This document shows positions 1 through 5,442 of a stretch of DNA of 5,442 nt, piece after piece (the first letter of the stretch is position 1; each line of letters begins with the position of its first letter). Source of the stretch: an uncultured Gemmataceae bacterium (GTDB lineage Bacteria; Planctomycetota; Planctomycetia; Gemmatales; Gemmataceae); assembly GCA_937922175.1 (NCBI GenBank), contig CAKZUU010000412.1, positions 1 to 5,442 on the forward strand, read 5' to 3'. The notes under the pieces were generated by a model. It ran no database searches. It was given only the letters and a program-made list of their open reading frames with translations, and was not told where the DNA came from. The translations under genes were made by a program, and so were the position numbers.

Positions 1-2128
1 ATTCACCGCGATCGATATCTCCCTCCCGGCGAATTGGGACCTTTTGTTCGAGGTTGCCGGGACCGATGATGCGAACTTGGAATTCACCGCCGGCGATCGG
101 CGATCCGTTCTTGCCTTGAATCCCGACGGAGAAACCTTGCCGCTGCCCGACGGGGACACGGCGAAAATCAAGTTTGGCCCAAATTTTGCCTTGGGCGTTT
201 TCCTGACGAGCCAACCACAATACGACTTGTTTCCAGAACCGATGATGGATCTGGATCCCTTCGGCGGAGTCGGGCAGACCGAATGACCGCCAAAGGTAGG
301 TCGTATCGCCGGCGAAGGCGAGGACTCGGCCTCGACCGAAGCTGTGGGCAACCATCAGGGGCAAGTCCGTGCGATTGGGCTGGGCCGTCGCCAACACCAG
401 AGCGGTTGGTTTGATGGGTCCGAGTCGATTCATCCCGAGTAGATCGATTCCGCGCTGGGCTTTGTCGTGCAGGCGTTCCCAGGTCTGTGGGCCGCCATCC
501 AGCCGAAGTAAAAAATGCGCCGCGCCATCTTTGGTCGGATAAAGTCCGATCGGGGTTTGGTCCCGCCGGCTGTCGATATGCCCGCCGACTTTGTCCACCT
601 CCACGGGCAACAACTCGGCCAGGGGAGTCTTCGACCACTTCCCCACGCTGTTGGTCTCGACGCTTCCTCCGAAACTGTCGAACCCTCCCATCATCAACAA
701 GCCCATCCCTTTGTTCACGACTTGATCGCGGATGGCCGTCAAGAGGTTCGGATCGCCTCCTGACAGTCGTTGAGGCGAGACGTCGCGCAGGATCATCACG
801 TCGTAGGCTTGTCGCTCGAAGTTCAACCAATCTCCCTTGAGGACGTTGCGATCCTCGGTCTGTCGAGTCATTTCAAACAATCGAATCCGCGGATCCGAGG
901 CCAGCGCCCGACGCAAAAACTTCGTCTCCTCATCCAAAGGCGCGATCAACAGGACGCTGACACCCTCTTTTGAGACCGTCACGTAGGTGAATAACTTGTT
1001 GTTGGCTGTTGATGCTTCGCCCGGCAAGGGGGGGATCTCAAGGGTAACCAGGTAATCGCCGGGTTGATTCGGAGCCGTGATTTCAATCGTCAGTTCGTTG
1101 CCGATCGACTGCGTGAGTTGGGGTTGCGGAAGCTGGGAAACGCCATTGATCGTCAGGTTCTCGGGAACGAGGGGAGTCGCATCGATGAGTAACCGAGGCT
1201 CGATCGCCGCGTTTTCAAAGCCCACGGCGTCGATCGTCGCTCGGAGGACCATCCGCCCCTTGATGAAGGCCGGATTCGGTTCGATCGTGAGGTCGGTAAT
1301 GGCAATGTCACGATGGCGGTTCAACTCGACCGATTGGCCGACGACAAACCCATAAATGGGGCATCGTGCCGATTGATAGCGACGTGCTTCAACCGCCGCG
1401 TTGAATTGGCGCCCGTTGTCGGCTCCGTCGCCGATGATCACCAGACCGCGCCAATGCGGCTGGGAACCGAACCGCTCCCGCAACCGCGCGAGCATTCCGC
1501 CGTAGTCGCTGGTCGGTCCGATCGGCTGCAATGGATCGGCCCCTTCGATGAGCTGATCCGCGAAACCCACCATCACGACTCGGATTTGAGATTCATCCTG
1601 GAGTCGTTGGATGATCGACTGGCAGCGGCCCAGGGCGGATTGCACCGCTTCCCAGCGCGTCTGATTATTGGGTCCATCTTTGATCGTCATGCTCCGAGAG
1701 TAATCGACGGCGAGAACGAACAAGGAAGGGATCTGCTCGTCGCTGGGCAGAAGCAGCGAGGGGCGGAAAATCGTCCCCATGGTCAGCGCCAGTGCCAAGA
1801 GGCGAAGACCTAAAAGGATGGCCAACCGACCCGGCTTTCGAGCGGAAAAGTTCGCACGAAGGTAAAGTTGAAGAGTCACGAAGGCGATCAAAAGGGCGGC
1901 CCACCAGGGGAACGGTCGATTCGCGACCATCGCGCTGAGGCCGGAAATAAGTAAAATCTGGGCAAAGCGGAGGCGGCCGGTCCGAGTGGATAGATACGCG
2001 ATGAACGCCGACAAACCAGCCAGGAGCACGGGCACAACGGGGCCCGGTAGCGACACGCCGACGAGCCGTGTGATGAACTCGCTGGGGGAGGCTGACCAAG
2101 GCCAAGGTGGATCAAGGATGAGTTCCAT
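1..2128 (-). CDS. Membrane-anchored vWA protein with degenerate GATase-like domain (3' end outside window)
   Basis: I read this frame codon by codon from the ATG at 2128 to base 2: 709 codons, no stop, so the C-terminus lies beyond the left edge. Four hydrophobic segments lie at about residues 28-47, 55-69, 74-90 and 102-120, with basic loops at 48-54 and 91-101. A vWA domain follows (about 134-270): its MIDAS motif DYSRS spans 142-146, with a candidate MIDAS Thr at 206 and GDGAD at 233-237. A beta-sandwich-like linker covers about 273-388. A GATase/DUF1355-like region (about 390-640) has LLMMGGFDSFGG near 477-488, PLAELLPVEV at 502-511 and HSFGRGRVLAFAGDTTYLWR at 595-614. I see no nucleophile-elbow Cys, so amidotransferase activity is unlikely. 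The last ~65 residues look like the start of another beta domain. Planctomycete genomes often annotate such proteins as 'glutamine amidotransferase' or vWA protein. By the positive-inside rule the vWA and GATase-like parts would be periplasmic. The true substrate or partner is unknown. No Shine-Dalgarno precedes the ATG; translation is probably coupled to the gene upstream. Confidence 0.9.
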   Translation of the reverse strand, partial: MELILDPPWPWSASPSEFITRLVGVSLPGPVVPVLLAGLSAFIAYLSTRTGRLRFAQILLISGLSAMVANRPFPWWAALLIAFVTLQLYLRANFSARKPGRLAILLGLRLLALALTMGTIFRPSLLLPSDEQIPSLFVLAVDYSRSMTIKDGPNNQTRWEAVQSALGRCQSIIQRLQDESQIRVVMVGFADQLIEGADPLQPIGPTSDYGGMLARLRERFGSQPHWRGLVIIGDGADNGRQFNAAVEARRYQSARCPIYGFVVGQSVELNRHRDIAITDLTIEPNPAFIKGRMVLRATIDAVGFENAAIEPRLLIDATPLVPENLTINGVSQLPQPQLTQSIGNELTIEITAPNQPGDYLVTLEIPPLPGEASTANNKLFTYVTVSKEGVSVLLIAPLDEETKFLRRALASDPRIRLFEMTRQTEDRNVLKGDWLNFERQAYDVMILRDVSPQRLSGGDPNLLTAIRDQVVNKGMGLLMMGGFDSFGGSVETNSVGKWSKTPLAELLPVEVDKVGGHIDSRRDQTPIGLYPTKDGAAHFLLRLDGGPQTWERLHDKAQRGIDLLGMNRLGPIKPTALVLATAQPNRTDLPLMVAHSFGRGRVLAFAGDTTYLWRSFGLPDSAEGIQIHHRFWKQVVLWLARQENAQGKIWAKLDFRRVPVGQRQGFSVGIQGKNGSPIAGGEFQVRIIGPGNLEQKVPIRREGDIDRGE

Positions 2129-2152
2129 GCCGCTTGTCGCTGTTTCAATGCA

Positions 2153-4345
2153 TCAAATCTGGCCCGTCTCGGAACCCTGGGTCAGGTCGTCGGTGCGATA
2201 AAAACGGTTGGCAACGATGGTCTCCCCAACGAGGAAGAGACACAAAGCCAACATCAGCCATGGGAACAAATCAATCGCTTCACCCAGTTGGCGGTCCACC
2301 GCATGCTGAATCGCCGATTCATCCTGGCTCGAAACCACGCAGCCGCTACCAAACAACTCCTCGATCGATTCGACCGGGATCGGCTGCAAATCGAATTCGA
2401 CGCCGGGGATATTTAAGCTGAATGCCATCCGCCAGGCTCCTCGGGCGGCGACCACCCGGGCATTGCCCACAAAATTCGTTTCCGGGATCGTCAGGGCGGC
2501 TTCATTCTCACCAAGGACTAGGCGTGTTTGGCTGCCCGCGATTCCCGGCGCGTCCAAAGTATACTCGGGGTGGCGAGCATCGGGAGCGAGGCGAAGGGAC
2601 ACAGGTTGACCGCTGGCGAAATTCCACGAGGTTTCGTTGAGGTCGCCGGTCAAATAGGTCAGCAGTTCATTGGCGAGCACGACGTAAAAACCGTCGTTCA
2701 CCGCCGTGCTCAGATAATCGTTCCACCGGTCGTCGATGGCCAGATCGGGCCGATAATCGAGGGGGGTCGTCAACAAGAGCACTTGTCCGCTGCCTGGAAG
2801 GCGATCGGCGACGCGTTCGAGCAGAGCGGGGTGACGATCGGGGCCGGCGTAGCTGACGATCACGTTTTCCGGGGCGAGCGGCGTGACATGCCAATAACGT
2901 CGGGCACTTCGCGGGTAGCGCAAAAACCCGATATCTTCACGCTCGCGCCAAGTGGCGAACTTGGCGAGGAGCGAATGGCGTCGATTGAGCGGCTCCCAAC
3001 GGGCGGGGTCGGCCTCCGGTCGCGTCACCATTTGCTCGACCCTGCCCGGCAACAGGGCTAAGGCCTCGGGGGTTTGGTATTCCTCCAGGTGCGTTTCTGA
3101 TCGCCCCAGAACGACGAGGAGATGGCCACCTTTTTTCACATACCCGAGTAGGTGGGGCCAGATATCCCCCGGTCGGGCCACGCTCAAGAGGGCGACCGCG
3201 GCGAATGAATTCAGCTCTTCTGCTGACGTCACTTCCTGGGGGCGGCGTACCTGGGGTTGGTAGTGCCCGTGAACCTCAAGTGCCAAGCTCCACGCTCGCG
3301 CCCACGCGGGATCGTCGGTCACCACCAAAACTTGTCGGGGCCCGCGGACCTCGAAGGTCGCAAACCGGCGATTACTGGCGGGCAGTGCGTCGGTCGGTGC
3401 CAGCCACACCTCCACCTGATGAAATCCGCGGGGAAAGGGACGACCGAGAAATTCGACCACAGTGGACTCCCCCGCCCGCAATGTAACGGATCTTCGCTCC
3501 GGTTGATTTTCGCCGATGACTTTGCAAAAGATTTCGGCCTCGGCATCCTGGCCCATTGCCTGAACCCGAGCGCCGATCTTCACCCTTTGCCCTTCCATGA
3601 TGAAGCGGGGCGTGATCTCAATCTCGGTAATCGCCAGGTCCGCGGGCTGACGGGCACCGACATCAAAATAGATCGAAGATGGATCGCCTTTCAGAACCTG
3701 ACTGAGTTGCTCTTTCAATTCGGGCGTGCGATCGCTTTGCCAGGAATTTGGCGTTCGATCCGAAAAGACGAACAGACGTCGGCGGGTAGTGGCCGAGTCG
3801 AGGGCTGCGTTGTCGGTGGCCAGTTCCGCGAACAGCCGAAACGCCGAGGCGATCGCGGTCGTGATCGGCACCCCCCCGGCCTGAACGCGAAGGGCATTCA
3901 GACGTTGTCGAGCTTCGGCGACGGAGCCCCAACTCGCATGGGCCGTCTTCGTCTCCACGATGGCCACTCGACTCTCGGACGGGATTCGCGCCAACCAGGG
4001 CGCCACGCGATCTTTGACTTCGTCCAAACGCGATCGTTCACCGACGAGGTACTCCATGCTGGGACTCGTGTCGATGATGAACACGACGGCGGCGTTGCTA
4101 TCGTCGCCTCGGAGGCTGGCCAACGCGAGGCACAGGCAGGCCAACACGAGCATCCGTAACAAGAGCAACAAAAGATGGCGGAGGCGCAATCGCCGTTGGC
4201 TCGTCCGAACCTGCTGCTGCAAGAAGCGGAAGGCGGGAAAGCGCAGCAGCTTCGGTTTTTGCCGCAACAGCAAGTGCAAAAGGACTGGTACCCCCAGCAG
4301 CGCCAGTCCACCCAAAAGGGGAAGATGGAACATCGGCACTGCCAT
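2153..4345 (-). CDS. BatA-like N-terminal double-transmembrane vWA protein
   Basis: Complete protein of 730 residues from the ATG at 4345. The first ~80 residues match the BatA (aerotolerance regulator) N-terminal pattern: membrane segment at about 9-27 containing GVPVLLHLLLRQKPKLLRF, a strongly basic loop at 28-56, and a second membrane segment at about 57-78. A vWA domain spans about 87-235, with the MIDAS motif DTSPS at 92-96, a candidate Thr at 162/163 and FSDRT at 194-198. A beta-sandwich-like linker (about 236-335) leads into a Rossmann/GATase-like region (about 337-565: QVLVVTDD at 338-345, GGHLLVVLG at 406-414, GQVLLLTTPLD at 520-530) without a visible catalytic Cys. A further beta-rich stretch (about 570-655) precedes a C-terminal membrane segment at about 693-713 and a short tail. 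The basic loop suggests the vWA domain faces the periplasm. BatA-type proteins are linked to MoxR ATPase clusters and envelope stress, but the molecular role here is inference. The spacing of the Shine-Dalgarno favours initiation at GTG 4339, two codons inside. Confidence 0.92.
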   Translation of the reverse strand: MAVPMFHLPLLGGLALLGVPVLLHLLLRQKPKLLRFPAFRFLQQQVRTSQRRLRLRHLLLLLLRMLVLACLCLALASLRGDDSNAAVVFIIDTSPSMEYLVGERSRLDEVKDRVAPWLARIPSESRVAIVETKTAHASWGSVAEARQRLNALRVQAGGVPITTAIASAFRLFAELATDNAALDSATTRRRLFVFSDRTPNSWQSDRTPELKEQLSQVLKGDPSSIYFDVGARQPADLAITEIEITPRFIMEGQRVKIGARVQAMGQDAEAEIFCKVIGENQPERRSVTLRAGESTVVEFLGRPFPRGFHQVEVWLAPTDALPASNRRFATFEVRGPRQVLVVTDDPAWARAWSLALEVHGHYQPQVRRPQEVTSAEELNSFAAVALLSVARPGDIWPHLLGYVKKGGHLLVVLGRSETHLEEYQTPEALALLPGRVEQMVTRPEADPARWEPLNRRHSLLAKFATWREREDIGFLRYPRSARRYWHVTPLAPENVIVSYAGPDRHPALLERVADRLPGSGQVLLLTTPLDYRPDLAIDDRWNDYLSTAVNDGFYVVLANELLTYLTGDLNETSWNFASGQPVSLRLAPDARHPEYTLDAPGIAGSQTRLVLGENEAALTIPETNFVGNARVVAARGAWRMAFSLNIPGVEFDLQPIPVESIEELFGSGCVVSSQDESAIQHAVDRQLGEAIDLFPWLMLALCLFLVGETIVANRFYRTDDLTQGSETGQI

Positions 4346-4347
4346 CG

Positions 4348-4353
4348 CTCCTT
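4348..4353 (-). promoter_or_regulatory. Shine-Dalgarno AAGGAG before the BatA-like gene
   Basis: The minus strand reads AAGGAG, then CG, then ATG at 4345. That leaves only 2 nt before this ATG, 8 nt before an in-frame GTG at 4339, and 14 nt before a second in-frame ATG at 4333. Eight nucleotides is the usual spacing, so GTG 4339 (728 residues) is the best-spaced start. The ATG at 4333 would begin exactly at the MFHLPLL sequence typical of BatA N-termini. Which codon is used cannot be settled from the sequence alone. Confidence 0.55.
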
Positions 4354-4368
4354 CTCGTGTCGATCCTC

Positions 4369-4393
4369 AGCCCATCGAAGAAGGGGATGGGCT
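4369..4393 (-). other. Perfect 8-bp inverted repeat (hairpin) at the protease stop codon
   Basis: On the minus strand AGCCCATC (4393-4386) pairs perfectly with GATGGGCT (4376-4369) around a 9-nt loop. The left arm begins with the AG of the TAG stop, so the hairpin occupies about half of the 46-bp gap before the BatA-like gene. No U-tract follows (the next bases are GAGGATCG), so it is not a canonical intrinsic terminator. It could be a weak attenuator, a 3'-end stabiliser or an RNA processing site that sets different levels of protease and vWA mRNA. It could also be chance. Confidence 0.5.
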
Positions 4394-5442
4394 AGCGGCT
4401 CTTCTCCTGGCTCAAATCGGCCGCCAACGCCAATACCTCGCGGGTGTACGGTTCGCTGCCGAACTTTTCCTCCTTCTTTCGCTGCGGCGGATCATTCTCG
4501 TTGGAGTCGTCATCGTCGTCGGTGCCCACTTCTTTTTTTTGCTGCCGCAGTGACTCTTCTGTGAACTGAAACGATTTCCGCTCAGCAATCTCCAATCGCT
4601 TCGCGATCTTCTTGGCATATTTCTGAAATTCGGGATCGCTTTGACGCCGGGTTTCCGATTGTTCCTTCAGACGCGCGATCATTGCATCGGTTACCAGATC
4701 GACGGGAACATAATTGGCGGGCGGAATGTGGTCGAACGGCATGGCAAAATCCATGCGTGACTCAGCAAATTGATCCCGATCCGTCAGCGAGGGGAGGACG
4801 ATGTCGGATCGCACGCCCCGCAGCTGGGTGCTGTCGCCGTTCACCCGGTAAAACATCTGCAACGTGATTTTCAGCGCTCCCGCATTCGTGTCACTGGAGA
4901 ACAGTTGAGGCATCTGCTCGGCCAACTCGAGAATCTGTTGCACGCTTCCCTTCCCGTGAGTGCTGCTGTCGCCGACGACGATTCCTCGGCGGTAGTCTTG
5001 AATGACTCCGGCGACGATCTCGCTGGCGCTGGCACTGAGTTTGTTGACCACGACCACCAGAGGTCCATCCCAGGCGGTGCCCAAAGACGTGTCTTTGTGA
5101 ACGCGGACGTTTCCTTGGAAGTCTTTCACTTGCACCACCGGGCCTGAATCGATGAACAAGCCGCAGATCTGCACTGCTTCATTCAGCAATCCTCCGCCGT
5201 TGTTTCTCAGGTCCAGGACGACGGCATCGACGTTCTGTCGCCGAAAATCAGCAAGGATTCGGCGGCAGTCGATGGTGGCTCCTCGCCGCTCTCCCCCCTC
5301 CCGCGGGTCGCTCGCATAGAACGAGGGCAGGGTGAGCACGCCGATCTTCGTCTTCTTCCCCTGTGTCTCCAGTTCGATGACGTCGCCTTTCGCTTTGCGG
5401 TCCTCCAACTCGATGCGAGCGCGAGTCAGGACGACCGTGAAG
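4392..5442 (-). CDS. prc: Carboxyl-terminal processing protease Prc/Tsp, C-terminal part (5' end outside window)
   Basis: The frame is open to the right edge and ends at TAG 4394-4392; 349 residues are visible (numbered here from the edge), about half of a usual ~680-residue Prc. The upstream PDZ domain and signal peptide are therefore not seen. The fragment opens with the strand FTVVLTRARIELEDRKAKG, which in E. coli Prc joins PDZ to the S41 protease core. DLRNNGGG (77-84) is the conserved S41 glycine-rich motif. SASASEI contains the catalytic Ser138, and HGKGSVQQ supplies the catalytic Lys164 and Gln168; Ser-Lys spacing is 26 against 25 in E. coli. FYRVNGDSTQLRGV (197-210) is also typical. 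A helical, charged C-terminal Tsp domain (DUF3340-like) follows, containing SDPEFQKYAKKIAKRLEIAE at 268-287. The final ~45 residues are low complexity, with a run of five Asp (308-312) and then Lys/Glu. Family members cleave proteins from nonpolar C-termini in the periplasm. The internal TTG at 5408 is not a start; homology continues upstream of it. Confidence 0.95.
   Translation of the reverse strand, partial: FTVVLTRARIELEDRKAKGDVIELETQGKKTKIGVLTLPSFYASDPREGGERRGATIDCRRILADFRRQNVDAVVLDLRNNGGGLLNEAVQICGLFIDSGPVVQVKDFQGNVRVHKDTSLGTAWDGPLVVVVNKLSASASEIVAGVIQDYRRGIVVGDSSTHGKGSVQQILELAEQMPQLFSSDTNAGALKITLQMFYRVNGDSTQLRGVRSDIVLPSLTDRDQFAESRMDFAMPFDHIPPANYVPVDLVTDAMIARLKEQSETRRQSDPEFQKYAKKIAKRLEIAERKSFQFTEESLRQQKKEVGTDDDDDSNENDPPQRKKEEKFGSEPYTREVLALAADLSQEKSR
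4533..4540 (-). other. A8 homopolymer (possible slippery site) in the protease tail
   Basis: The coding strand reads CAG CAA AAA AAA GAA, giving eight consecutive A, and matches the A AAA AAA form of a -1 slippery heptamer. It lies just before the acidic low-complexity tail. A -1 shift, or insertion of one A by polymerase slippage, would add seven residues (RSGHRRR) and stop at TGA 4512-4510, removing the last ~46 residues after the Tsp domain. The +1 frame stays open to 4412. I see no obvious stimulatory structure downstream, so function is speculative. Confidence 0.35.

Noticed and set aside
168..830. Open frame of 220 codons on the minus strand
   Set aside because: It overlaps, in another frame, the vWA/GATase-like gene; the translation is Arg-rich and has no hydrophobic core or domain, whereas the overlapping frame has clear motifs.
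1313..1813. Open frame of 166 codons on the plus strand
   Set aside because: It is antisense to the vWA domain of the left-hand gene, with no family resemblance.
1665..2105. Open frame of 146 codons on the minus strand that could be taken as a separate small gene
   Set aside because: It is out of frame within the N-terminal membrane region and vWA domain of the gene starting at 2128, whose translation is clearly protein-like.
2144..2153. Stop-overlapping ATG (TGATG) at the end of the BatA-like gene giving a two-codon frame
   Set aside because: ATG CAT TGA encodes only two residues and most likely arises by chance.
3728..3856. Two copies of the palindrome GCGATCGC (3728-3735 and 3849-3856), like the cyanobacterial HIP1 repeat
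   Set aside because: Only two exact copies, both inside coding sequence rich in GAT/ATC and CG dinucleotides; the proteins do not suggest a cyanobacterium.
3257..4159. Open frame of 300 codons on the plus strand
   Set aside because: It lies wholly antisense to the well-supported BatA-like gene, has no recognisable domain and has a composition rich in Arg, Gly and Pro as expected for a shadow frame.

Overview
The window reads as a compact stretch of bacterial chromosome with all genes on the minus strand (transcribed right to left) and almost no non-coding DNA. By eye the composition is moderately GC-rich. The combination of a BatA-type double-membrane-anchor protein with a second membrane-anchored von Willebrand A (vWA) protein carrying a glutamine-amidotransferase-like fold is typical of Planctomycetes, so a planctomycete (possibly Pirellulaceae-like) is the best guess. 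This rests on protein architecture, not on a marker gene.

Layout in transcription order: (1) 5442-4392, the C-terminal ~350 residues of a Prc/Tsp carboxyl-terminal processing protease (5' end outside the window), with the Ser/Lys catalytic dyad and the C-terminal Tsp domain visible. (2) After a 46-bp gap, 4345-2153, a complete ~730-residue BatA-like protein: two N-terminal membrane segments, a vWA domain with intact MIDAS DxSxS, a beta-sandwich-like linker, a degenerate GATase/Rossmann-like region and a C-terminal membrane segment. (3) After a 24-bp gap, 2128 to the left edge, at least 709 residues of a second vWA protein with four N-terminal hydrophobic segments, an intact MIDAS, the same type of linker and a GATase-like domain without a recognisable catalytic Cys. 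I translated this last frame codon by codon from 2128 to base 2 and found no stop, so it is one gene running off the left edge.

The three genes look like one transcription unit. The basic loops of both vWA proteins suggest, by the positive-inside rule, that their large domains sit outside the cytoplasmic membrane, the same compartment where Prc proteases act. A working inference is an envelope-localised pair of metal-dependent adhesion (vWA) scaffolds co-expressed with a periplasmic protease. The two vWA proteins share the same domain order and may be ancient paralogues that work as a pair, as BatA/BatB do. MoxR ATPase and DUF58 partners, usual in such clusters, are not in the window.

Smaller signals: a perfect 8-bp hairpin starting inside the protease stop codon; an A8 slippery tract in the protease tail; a Shine-Dalgarno that favours a GTG start for the BatA-like gene; and the two vWA genes lying in the same frame separated by one TGA and eight codons. 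I see no RNA genes, mobile elements, CRISPR arrays, promoters or origins. Nothing here is clearly a novel system; the protease-vWA-vWA linkage is the most interesting aspect.
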